Source: DATKDU01 sp035512595 (GTDB lineage: Bacteria > Planctomycetota > Planctomycetia > Pirellulales > Pirellulaceae). Taken from it: 27,506 nucleotides of DNA. The notes beneath the pieces are model-generated. The model ran no database searches. It saw only the letters and a list, made by a program, of their open reading frames with translations, and had not been told where the DNA came from. This document shows, piece after piece, positions 20,895-27,506 of this stretch. The DNA is taken from assembly GCA_035512595.1 (NCBI GenBank), contig DATKDU010000370.1, positions 1 through 27,506 of the forward strand, read 5' to 3'. The number at the start of each line of letters is the position of its first letter. Positions within the stretch are counted from its first letter, which is position 1. The position numbers and the translations under genes were made by a program.

Positions 20895-22955
20895 ATGCTG
20901 CCATCTCGCACCGCTCGTTGGTCGTTTGTCGCACTATTTCTGGCCGCGCTGGCGCTCCGGTCGGCCAGTGCCGCGGAGACCACCGCCGAGGCTTCCGAAG
21001 CCCGGCTCCAATCGCATGCCAGCCACCTGGCCTCCGATGCGCTCGAAGGGCGCGGGATCGGCACCAAAGGGCTCGATCAGGCGGCCGATTTCTTGGCGGC
21101 GGAATTTGCCAAGGCGGGACTCAAGACCGACCTCTTTGAGGGCACTCCGTTTCAGAAATTCACCGTCACGACGAACGTCGAGCTGGGTGCGCCCGCCAAC
21201 AATAAGCTGGTGCTCGTCGGCCCGCCGGAAAAAGAAGGGGCCGAGCCGCGGCGGATCGAGCTGGAGCTGGGCAAGACCTTCAACCCCCTGGCCGTCGGCG
21301 GCAGCGGCAAGGTGACCGCGCCGCTGGTTTTCGTCGGCTATGGCATCACCGCCAAGGACCTCAAAGACGGCGTCGTGTACGACGAATACGAGGGGCTCGA
21401 CGTGCAAGGGAAGATCGTCGTGCTGATTCGCAAGGAGCCGCAGCAGGAACAGCAGGACAGCGTCTTCAACGGGACGCAGCCGTCGCGGCACGCGTTCTTC
21501 CCGACCAAGATCTCCAACGCTTTCGAGCACGGGGCGGCCGCGGTGATCATGTTCAACGACGGCCTGGAGCTGGCCAATCGAGCCAATGACAACAAAAAAA
21601 TGTTTGACGAAACGATCGATCGGCTCGTCGAAGCCCGCCGCAAGTTCAAGGAACAGAGCGACCCCTCCGCCGCCGACCGCCAGAAGCACGCCGCCGAAAT
21701 CGGCCAACTGGCCGAGCAGATTGCCGCCTTGAGCAAGCAGCAATCCGACGGGCCCGATGCGATCCTGCCGTTCAACGGCGCGGGGACCGAAGGGGGCCGC
21801 CGCAATTCGCCGGTGTTGTTTTGCAGCCGGCTGACGATGGACAAGGTCATCAGCGCCGCGCTGGGCAAGGATCTGGCGGCCATCGAGAAGGAAATTGATG
21901 CGTCGCTTACGCCGCAAAGCAAAGAGCTAGCCGGCTGGTCGGCCGAGATCGAGGCCGAAGTCATCACCAAGGAAGCCGAGGTTAAAAACGTCGTCGGTGT
22001 GCTGGAAGGCGAAGGGCCGCTGGCCGACGAGACGATCATTGTCGGCGCTCACTACGATCACCTGGGAATGGGGGGCGCTGGATCGCTCGCTCCCTGGACC
22101 GCGGCCATTCACAACGGGGCCGACGACAATGCGTCGGGTACGGCAACCTTGCTGGAAATTGCTCATCGTCTGGCGACGAGCGACAAGAAACCGCAGCGGC
22201 GGATCGTGTTCATCGCCTTCACCGGCGAAGAGAAGGGGCTGCTCGGCAGCGCGCACTACGTCCGCCAGCCACGTTTTCCGCTGGAAAAAACGATCGCCAT
22301 GTATAACCTCGACATGGTCGGCCGCCTCAAGGACGAGAAGCTGATCGTCTACGGCACCGGCACCGCCGCGCACTTCGACGCCCTGGTCGAGGGGCTGTGC
22401 AAGGATCTGGGTTTTAAGCTCACCAAGCACCCCGGCGGCCTGGGACCCAGCGACCATTCCTCGTTCTACGCCCGCAAGATTCCGGTCCTGCACTTTTTCA
22501 CCGGCACGCACAGCGATTATCACCGACCCAGCGATGATGCCGAGAAGCTGAACGTTGCCGGGATGCGGCGGATTGCCGACATGGTGGTGCGGATCGTGGA
22601 GAAGACCGACGCCGAGGCGACGCCGCCCAAGTATGTCGAGATCAAGAAGATGGAAACGATTGCCCTCGATCCGTCCGCCGGGGGCCGGCCGTCGCTGGGA
22701 ACGATCCCGGATTACAGCGCGGCGGCCGATGGCGTCGCCCTCACCGGCGTCGTGCCGGGGAGTGCCGCCGAGAAAGCCGGCGTCAAACCGGGGGACGTGC
22801 TGACCCAGCTCGGCGACAGCAAGATCGCGGTGATCGAAGATTTTGAAAACGCCCTCCGCAAGCACAAACCGGGGGACAAGGTCAAGCTGGTGGTGAAGCG
22901 CGGCGACAAGACGCTGGAGCTGGAAGCGACCCTGACCGCCCGCCGCGGACCGTAA
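20895..22955 (+). CDS. Secreted M28 family zinc peptidase with PA-like and PDZ domains
   Basis: 686 residues from the ATG at 20895; the signal peptide ends near residue 27 (R-S-A-S-A-A). A protease-associated-like domain lies at about 100-230 (V-F-V-G-Y-G-I, G-K-I-V-V-L-I). The M28 catalytic domain is at about 365-575, with zinc ligands H386 (G-A-H-Y-D-H), D410 (G-A-D-D-N), E446 (T-G-E-E-K-G), D473 (N-L-D-M-V-G) and H543 (H-S-D-Y-H-R-P-S-D-D). The bridging D410 and catalytic E445 are present. A PDZ domain (about 610-680, G-V-A-L-T-G-V-V-P-G-S-A-A-E) closes the protein. Such enzymes act as aminopeptidases in the periplasm. No clear ribosome-binding site precedes the ATG, and a longer frame from 20793 is possible. 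Confidence 0.92.
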   Translation: MLPSRTARWSFVALFLAALALRSASAAETTAEASEARLQSHASHLASDALEGRGIGTKGLDQAADFLAAEFAKAGLKTDLFEGTPFQKFTVTTNVELGAPANNKLVLVGPPEKEGAEPRRIELELGKTFNPLAVGGSGKVTAPLVFVGYGITAKDLKDGVVYDEYEGLDVQGKIVVLIRKEPQQEQQDSVFNGTQPSRHAFFPTKISNAFEHGAAAVIMFNDGLELANRANDNKKMFDETIDRLVEARRKFKEQSDPSAADRQKHAAEIGQLAEQIAALSKQQSDGPDAILPFNGAGTEGGRRNSPVLFCSRLTMDKVISAALGKDLAAIEKEIDASLTPQSKELAGWSAEIEAEVITKEAEVKNVVGVLEGEGPLADETIIVGAHYDHLGMGGAGSLAPWTAAIHNGADDNASGTATLLEIAHRLATSDKKPQRRIVFIAFTGEEKGLLGSAHYVRQPRFPLEKTIAMYNLDMVGRLKDEKLIVYGTGTAAHFDALVEGLCKDLGFKLTKHPGGLGPSDHSSFYARKIPVLHFFTGTHSDYHRPSDDAEKLNVAGMRRIADMVVRIVEKTDAEATPPKYVEIKKMETIALDPSAGGRPSLGTIPDYSAAADGVALTGVVPGSAAEKAGVKPGDVLTQLGDSKIAVIEDFENALRKHKPGDKVKLVVKRGDKTLELEATLTARRGP

Positions 22956-23282
22956 AGCTCCCCTGGCGGGAACGATTTTCTTTACCGGAAATCTCAACCT
23001 ATCTTCGCCAGGTGGCCGATAAATCACCGGCTGATGTGCGAAGATGTTGCGCCTTTAGCGGCGGGGCTGCTAGCGGCGCAGGTCGATCGCGGGGGCAGGA
23101 GCTTGGAAAATTCCCAGGCATGCTGGCATCCCGCGACGACTGATCTTTACCCATCCGCCGATTCCCGACAGAATAGGCCGCGCCTTGGGGTCCCCGTATC
23201 CCCAGGGCGACGCCTCATGCGACCGATCACCGGACGATTGGCCGCAGGTCCCCCTGACCGAATCAAGCAAGGAGTGCTGAGC
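22956..23282. other. 327-base intergenic region before ompH-like gene
   Basis: No gene is seen here; the open frame from 23034 has no ribosome-binding site and is not protein-like until the signal peptide. A hairpin CCTTGGGG (23183-23190) with CCCCAGGG (23200-23207) could act in the leader. AAGGAG just upstream of 23283 marks the next start codon. The promoter was not located. Confidence 0.45.
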
Positions 23283-24014
23283 GTGAGAGTCTCTCTCTAT
23301 CCCGCCACGTGCGTGGCCAGTCTGCTCGTCCTTTCCGCCGGTTTTGCGGTCGCCCAGGACCCCGCCGGCACGAACCGTCCTCCCATTGGCGCCAGGCCCC
23401 CAGCCGCCGCACCGACCCGGGCTGCACCCAACGGCACCAACGTTGCCGTGGTGGACATCAGCCACATCTTCAAGAACCACAACCGGTTCAACGCGGCGCT
23501 GATCGCGCTCAACGAGCGCGGGGCCGAGCTCGACGCCTGGGTCCGCAACCAGCAGCGCGAGCTGGCTACGAAGCGCGAGGAGCTTGGCACGTACAAAGCC
23601 GGGTCGCCGGAATATCAACAGCTTGAGGAAACGATCACCAAGGCCATCGCCGACAACGACCTCAACCTCCGCCGCAAGAAACAGGACTTCCTCAGCGATG
23701 AGGCCAAGCTGTACTACGAAACCTATGGCGAGATCGAGCAGACGATCACGCGGTTCGCCCTGTCGCGGAACATCGGCCTGGTCCTGCGGCACAGCAATGA
23801 TCAGCCAAAGGTCGAAGATCCCAAGTCGGTGATGCAGAACATCAGCCGGTTTGTGATCTTCAACAACGGGCTGGACATCACGGAAATCATCCTCAAGCAG
23901 CTCAACGCCGGGACGACTCCGCCGCCGCGGGCCAATCCAACTACTGCTGGGGGCGCACCAGCCGAAGGCATCGCGCGGCCGCCGGCGACGCAACCCGGTC
24001 GCAAGCTGAAGTAG
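23283..24014 (+). CDS. OmpH/Skp-family periplasmic chaperone-like protein
   Basis: 243 residues from the GTG at 23283, which has a perfect AAGGAG 8 bases upstream. A signal peptide (L-L-V-L-S-A-G-F-A-V-A-Q) is followed by a Pro-rich spacer and then the OmpH domain. The domain starts V-A-V-V-D-I-S-H-I-F and continues as a long charged coiled coil (about 70-150, R-N-Q-Q-R-E-L-A-T-K-R-E-E-L). It ends in G-L-V-L-R-H-S and D-I-T-E-I-I-L-K-Q-L-N. Skp-like proteins are trimeric holdases for unfolded outer-membrane proteins. The gene lies directly upstream of lpxC and lpxA, as in many Gram-negative bacteria, where skp is close to lpxD/lpxA. The C-terminal 35 residues are Pro/Ala-rich and unusual for the family. 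Confidence 0.88.
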   Translation: MRVSLYPATCVASLLVLSAGFAVAQDPAGTNRPPIGARPPAAAPTRAAPNGTNVAVVDISHIFKNHNRFNAALIALNERGAELDAWVRNQQRELATKREELGTYKAGSPEYQQLEETITKAIADNDLNLRRKKQDFLSDEAKLYYETYGEIEQTITRFALSRNIGLVLRHSNDQPKVEDPKSVMQNISRFVIFNNGLDITEIILKQLNAGTTPPPRANPTTAGGAPAEGIARPPATQPGRKLK

Positions 24015-24032
24015 TCATTGGGACTCTCGCTC

Positions 24033-24066
24033 CGGCTCCTTGCTTCCTGCGGGAAGCAGGGAGCCG
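24033..24066 (+). terminator. Strong hairpin between ompH-like gene and lpxC
   Basis: A 15-base stem, 24033-24047 with 24052-24066, one G-T wobble and a TGCG loop. It has no T-run, so it may be a leaky terminator or an mRNA-processing or regulatory element that sets lpxC expression apart from ompH. The possible TTG start of lpxC at 24040 lies inside it. Confidence 0.65.
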
Positions 24067-24090
24067 ACTCCTCTTGCTGAGTTTGCACCT

Positions 24091-25002
24091 GTGATTTCCC
24101 GCTCCTCGCGCTCGCCGAGCTTTGTGAAACCACCTCTGGCCAGACAGCGCACCCTGGCCCAGCCGGCCAGCGTCGGCGGCTTCGGTTATTGGTCCGGCAA
24201 GGATGTCCAGGTGGAGTTCCGTCCCGCCGCTCTCGGCTCGGGGGTCGTCTTCGTCCGCAGCGACCTGCCGCGGCCGACAGCCATCCCCGTCAGCGTCCAG
24301 CAGCGGGTCGAAGTGCCGCGCCGCACGGCACTCGCTCAGGCCGGCGCCAGCGTGGAAATGGTCGAGCACATTCTGGCCGCCTTGTACGGCCTGGGAATCG
24401 ACAACTGCGAAATCCACGTCACCGGTCAGGAAATGCCCGGCTGCGACGGCTCGGCATTGCCGTTCGTCGAAGCGATCGCCGCCGCCGGCATCGTCGAGCA
24501 GCCGGCCTGCAAACGGCGGCTCGTGGTGACCGAGGTGACCCGCGTGGGCAACGACGAGTGCTGGGTTGAAGCTCGCCCCGGCCAGCCCGGCCAACTCCAG
24601 ATCAAATACCGCCTCGACTACGGCAACGATACGGCCATCGGCCGGCAGACGATCGAACTGGTCGTCGATTCCGATGCCTTTTGCCGCGAGCTGGCGCCGG
24701 CCCGCACGTTCCTGCTTGAGGAAGAAGCCCAGTGGCTGAGAAGCCGCGGGCTGGGAAGCCGGGTCACCAATCGCGACCTGCTCGTTTACGGCCCGGAAGG
24801 GGTGATCGACAACGAGCTGCGCTTCGAAGACGAGTGCGTCCGCCACAAGGCGCTCGACCTGGTCGGCGACCTCGCCTTGGCCGGCTGCTCGATCCTCGGA
24901 CAAATCACCGCCTACAAAAGCGGCCACCGGCTGAATGCCGAGCTGGTGAAAGTGCTCCTGAAAGAAGGCCGATTGGAAGAAGGACTCCGCCGCAGTGCGT
25001 AG
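24091..25002 (+). CDS. lpxC: UDP-3-O-acyl-N-acetylglucosamine deacetylase
   Basis: LpxC, the zinc enzyme that commits UDP-3-O-acyl-GlcNAc to lipid A by removing the N-acetyl group. 303 residues from the GTG at 24091; the alternative TTG at 24040 lies in a hairpin. Key residues are present: E92-H93 in V-E-H-I-L-A-A-L (zinc ligand), H252 and D256 in E-C-V-R-H-K-A-L-D-L (zinc ligands), and H279 in K-S-G-H-R-L-N-A-E-L (catalytic). R-T-F-L-L-E-E-E-A is the conserved active-site loop. It is followed by lpxA 102 bases on, so the lipid A pathway is present in this organism. The start is the least certain point. Confidence 0.93.
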   Translation: MISRSSRSPSFVKPPLARQRTLAQPASVGGFGYWSGKDVQVEFRPAALGSGVVFVRSDLPRPTAIPVSVQQRVEVPRRTALAQAGASVEMVEHILAALYGLGIDNCEIHVTGQEMPGCDGSALPFVEAIAAAGIVEQPACKRRLVVTEVTRVGNDECWVEARPGQPGQLQIKYRLDYGNDTAIGRQTIELVVDSDAFCRELAPARTFLLEEEAQWLRSRGLGSRVTNRDLLVYGPEGVIDNELRFEDECVRHKALDLVGDLALAGCSILGQITAYKSGHRLNAELVKVLLKEGRLEEGLRRSA

Positions 25003-25003
25003 G

Positions 25004-25030
25004 GGTGAGTGGTGAGTGGTGAGTGGTGAG
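25004..25030. repeat. 7-bp tandem repeat (GGTGAGT, about 3.9 copies)
   Basis: Four units of GGTGAGT begin at 25004, 25011, 25018 and 25025 (last unit 6 bases), starting one base after the lpxC stop codon. Same unit as at 1253-1272. Confidence 0.92.
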
Positions 25031-25057
25031 GTACTGAGTACTGATCTTTGCACAACT

Positions 25058-25103
25058 GACCTCCGACCTCCGAACCCTGAACCCCGAACCCCGAACCCTC
25101 CCC
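25058..25103. repeat. C-rich telomere-like degenerate repeat (GAACCCC)
   Basis: A stretch of GACCTCC, GACCTCC, GAACCCT, GAACCCC, GAACCCC, GAACCCT 7-base units that runs up to the lpxA ATG. It leaves no purine-rich ribosome-binding site before that start codon. Confidence 0.88.
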
Positions 25104-25910
25104 ATGCCCATCCACGTCGATCCACACGCGGTTGTTGACCCGCGGGCCGAATTGGCCGACGGCGTGGAGGTCGGTCCGCTCTGTTACGTCGGGCCTCACG
25201 TCCGCATCGGCCGCGGCACCCGGCTGATTTCCGGCGTACACGTCCTGGGCCGCGTCACCCTGGGAGAAGAAAATCGCGTCTCGCCGGGAGCGGTCATCGG
25301 CGGCGATCCGCAGGACATTTCCTACCGCGGCAGCGACACGCGGATCGTCATCGGCGATCGCAACGTCATCCGCGAAGGGGTTACGATCAACCGGGGCACC
25401 GAAAAGGAGGACGGTCTGACCACGCTGGGCAGCGACTGCTTCATCATGGCCGGCTGCCACATCGCCCACGACTGCCGCGTCGGCAACCGGGTGATCATGG
25501 CCAACGCCACGCTCCTGGGCGGGCACGTCCACGTCGATGACGACGCTTCGATCTCCGGGGGCGTTGCCGTTCACCATTTTGCGACCATCGGCAGCTACAG
25601 CTTCACGGGCGGGCTATCGCGCGTGCTGCACGACGTGCCGCCCTACATGCTCTGCGAAGGGAACCCTTCGCGCCCCCGCACCATCAATATCGTCGCCCTC
25701 AAACGAAACGATTTCTCCGTGGAAACGATCGAGGCCTTGAGCGAAGCACACCGGCTGCTGTACCGCTCGAAGGTCGGCCTGGACCATGCCCGCGAGCTGC
25801 TCCGCGCCGGCGGGCAGCTTGTGCCGGCGGTCAACCACCTGTTGAGCTTTCTGGAAAATCAATACGAAGGGCGCAACGGCCGCGGACGCGATAAGCGGAG
25901 GGCCGCATGA
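25104..25910 (+). CDS. lpxA: Acyl-ACP--UDP-N-acetylglucosamine O-acyltransferase
   Basis: LpxA, which transfers a 3-hydroxyacyl chain from ACP to the 3-position of UDP-GlcNAc in the first step of lipid A synthesis. 268 residues, close to the usual 260. It shows the left-handed parallel beta-helix hexapeptide repeats in residues 1-190, the signature A-V-I-G-G-D-P-Q-D-I-S-Y, and catalytic H122 in C-H-I-A-H-D-C. The C-terminal helical region (from about 198) ends in a basic tail. The start ATG is preceded by C-rich repeats without a ribosome-binding site. Its stop overlaps the oxidoreductase start (ATGA), so both are translated together. Confidence 0.95.
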   Translation: MPIHVDPHAVVDPRAELADGVEVGPLCYVGPHVRIGRGTRLISGVHVLGRVTLGEENRVSPGAVIGGDPQDISYRGSDTRIVIGDRNVIREGVTINRGTEKEDGLTTLGSDCFIMAGCHIAHDCRVGNRVIMANATLLGGHVHVDDDASISGGVAVHHFATIGSYSFTGGLSRVLHDVPPYMLCEGNPSRPRTINIVALKRNDFSVETIEALSEAHRLLYRSKVGLDHARELLRAGGQLVPAVNHLLSFLENQYEGRNGRGRDKRRAA

Positions 25911-27028
25911 GCCGCGTTCGTCTGGCCGTCATTGGCGTCGGCCACCTGGGCCGCATTCACGCCCGTTTGGCAAAAAACCTCGCCGCTGTCGAACTGGTCG
26001 CGGTCGCCGATCCGATTGCCGAGGCCCGCGAGCAGGTTGCCGGCGAGCTGGGCCTGCGGGCCGTGGCTGACTACCGCGAGCTCTTCGGCCAGATCGATGC
26101 CGCCATCGTCGTCACTCCCACGCGGCAGCACCACGGCGTGGCGGCAGACCTCCTGTCCCGCGGCATTCACGCCTTCGTCGAAAAGCCGATCACGACCAGC
26201 ATGTCCGATGCCAGTGAGCTCGTGGACCTGGCGGACGCGAAGCACCTGGTGCTCCAGGTGGGGCACGTCGAGCGGTTCAACCCGGCATTCGTCGCCGCCG
26301 AGCCGCACGTGGAGAATCCAAAGCTCATGGAAGCGGTGCGCAGCGGCCCCTTCACCGGCCGCAGCACCGACATCGGCGTCGTGCTCGACCTGATGATTCA
26401 CGACATCGACCTGGTTTTGGCGCTGGTCGGCAGCGAAGTGACCGCGGTGGAAGCGCTCGGAGCGGCGGTCTTTGGGCCCAACGAAGACTGGGCTCAGGCG
26501 CGGCTCGTGTTTGCCGACGGCACAATCGCCAACCTGCGGGCGTCGCGAGTGTCGCAGCAGGCCGAGCGGACGCTGCAGGCCTGGTGCCCGGATCGGCACG
26601 TGCGGATCGATTTTGCCGCCCGCAAGGCGGTGGTGATGCGGCACAGCCGCCAGGTGCAGACCGGGCAGATCGACGTGCAGCACCTCTCGGCCGAGGAACG
26701 CCAGAGCCTTCAACAGCGGCTGTTCACCGAGCTGCTGCCGGTGACTGAGCTGTCGATCGAGGAGGCCAACGCGATCGCCCTGGAGCAGGAGGAGTTCATC
26801 ACGGCCATTCGCACCGGCTCGACCGTTCGGGTCTGCGGCCGAGCGGGACGCTCGGCCCTGGACGTGGCAGAACGGATCATCACCTCGATCAGTTCCCATC
26901 GCTGGGACGGCACCGCCCACGGCCCGGTCGGCCCCCGCCGCGAATCCATCCGGCGGCCTCTCACCGGCCCGCACTGGAGCCTCTCTCCAGCCGCTCAAGC
27001 AGCCGCCCGCAAGCGCCGGGCGGGGTAA
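25907..27028 (+). CDS. Gfo/Idh/MocA family oxidoreductase, possibly GnnA-like
   Basis: 373 residues. A Rossmann fold at the N-terminus has G-V-G-H-L-G-R-I-H-A (G10, G12, G15) for NAD(P) and the family motif V-E-K-P (E92-K93-P94) with the catalytic Lys. The substrate-side motif V-G-H-V-E-R-F-N-P (119-126) and L-D-L-M-I-H-D-I-D-L follow; this H-(V/I)-E-R-F-N-P signature is familiar in sugar-nucleotide dehydrogenases. The start codon overlaps lpxA by four bases. In bacteria that make amide-linked lipid A, GnnA (UDP-GlcNAc 3-dehydrogenase) is encoded beside lpxA together with the aminotransferase GnnB. Here no GnnB follows in the window. The last 40 residues are a Pro/Arg-rich tail. GnnA function is an inference. 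Confidence 0.88.
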   Translation: MSRVRLAVIGVGHLGRIHARLAKNLAAVELVAVADPIAEAREQVAGELGLRAVADYRELFGQIDAAIVVTPTRQHHGVAADLLSRGIHAFVEKPITTSMSDASELVDLADAKHLVLQVGHVERFNPAFVAAEPHVENPKLMEAVRSGPFTGRSTDIGVVLDLMIHDIDLVLALVGSEVTAVEALGAAVFGPNEDWAQARLVFADGTIANLRASRVSQQAERTLQAWCPDRHVRIDFAARKAVVMRHSRQVQTGQIDVQHLSAEERQSLQQRLFTELLPVTELSIEEANAIALEQEEFITAIRTGSTVRVCGRAGRSALDVAERIITSISSHRWDGTAHGPVGPRRESIRRPLTGPHWSLSPAAQAAARKRRAG

Positions 27029-27134
27029 GCCCCCCCTTTTCGCCGGCGGCTAACAGTTGGCCAGCGGCGAAGTATTATAGATCTGGGTTCACTGCTGAGC
27101 CCATTTTCGGGCGACTACACCTGGGAGCACCACC

Positions 27135-27506
27135 ATGAATACGCGTCTGCGCCACGGGCGCTCAATCCTCTTTTCGCTCGCATTGATTGCCGCCGGACTG
27201 ACTGCCGCCGAAGTGTCCGCGGCCGATCTGAGCGGCAGTTGGTCGGGGCGCTGGGACAGCCTTTCGACGGGGCACACGGGGCCGCTCAACGCCAACTTCA
27301 CGCGGATCAACGAGTCGCAGTACCAGGTCGATTTCCGCGGCCGGTTCTTCAAGCTGATCCCGTTCCGCTACTCGGTCGTGTTGAACGTCGTGGAGGAGGG
27401 AGAAACGGTGCGGCTTTCGGGGGACAACTACTTAGGCCGGCGGTACGGCTGGTTTCACTACGACGCGGTCGTCGCCGGCGATTGCTTCACGGCCAACTAC
27501 ACCTCG
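27135..27506 (+). CDS. Secreted protein of unknown function, 5' part
   Basis: The frame is open from the ATG at 27135 (GGGAG 8 bases upstream) to the end of the window, giving 124 residues. The N-terminus M-N-T-R-L-R-H-G-R-S-I-L-F-S-L-A-L-I-A-A-G-L is a signal peptide ending V-S-A-A-D. The mature part starts L-S-G-S-W-S-G-R-W and is beta-strand-rich (F-K-L-I-P-F-R-Y-S-V-V-L-N-V-V), compatible with a beta-barrel or lipocalin-like fold. I do not recognise the family. A TATTATAGAT stretch at about 27073-27082 may be part of its promoter. The gene continues past the window. Confidence 0.7.
   Translation, partial: MNTRLRHGRSILFSLALIAAGLTAAEVSAADLSGSWSGRWDSLSTGHTGPLNANFTRINESQYQVDFRGRFFKLIPFRYSVVLNVVEEGETVRLSGDNYLGRRYGWFHYDAVVAGDCFTANYTS

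Overview
The window looks like a chromosome segment from a GC-rich planctomycete, most likely of the Pirellulales/Pirellula type. The evidence is the gene content: two DUF1549/DUF1553 proteins with a DUF1501 (Tat-signal) partner, a large multi-CXXCH cytochrome carrying a PA14 domain, a lone bacterial microcompartment (BMC) shell protein, a translationally coupled ECF sigma factor, an lpxC-lpxA pair, a glycine-rich RRM protein, and many short palindromic intergenic repeats. The taxon is inferred from gene families only.

Layout. 1-3.5 kb: the 3' end of a UVR-motif protein, two small minus-strand genes (membrane-anchored SmpA/OmlA-like; VOC family), a gene-poor stretch with a 7-bp tandem repeat and an attC-like imperfect hairpin, a small hypothetical gene, an orphan ParD-like antitoxin, a nitroreductase-family gene, and a convergent tandem-BMC-domain shell protein whose start codon lies in a REP-like inverted repeat. 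3.7-9.1 kb: a PA14/multi-heme-c protein and a secreted beta-propeller protein, probably once one transcription unit, now separated by a REP/RAYT element (tyrosine transposase flanked by three inverted palindromes on each side). 9.4-11.9 kb: an RRM protein, an acyl-CoA desaturase, a second REP-like cluster and a UbiA-type prenyltransferase. 12.2-15.4 kb: a DUF1549/DUF1553 + DUF1501 pair ending in a strong terminator. 15.5-18.2 kb: an ECF sigma factor overlapping (ATGA) a membrane-anchored DUF1549/DUF1553 protein with a cytoplasmic N-terminus. 18.2-20.7 kb (minus): a polytopic membrane protein, a YceI-like lipoprotein and an internalin-type LRR protein. 20.9-27.0 kb (plus): an M28 peptidase with PDZ domain, then an outer-membrane module of OmpH/Skp, lpxC, lpxA and a Gfo/Idh/MocA oxidoreductase overlapping lpxA (possibly GnnA-like). 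The window ends inside a secreted protein gene.

How the parts relate. Much of the content concerns the cell envelope: exported redox proteins, lipid A synthesis, periplasmic chaperone and peptidase, desaturase and prenyltransferase. No tRNA, rRNA, CRISPR array or prophage was seen. The most interesting structures are the RAYT element (a pseudo-dimer whose HUH and Tyr motifs lie in different halves, with REP sequence translated at the N-terminus of the next gene), the sigma/DUF1549 fused-sensor pair, the isolated microcompartment shell gene, the attC-like site without an integrase, and the oxidoreductase coupled to lpxA.
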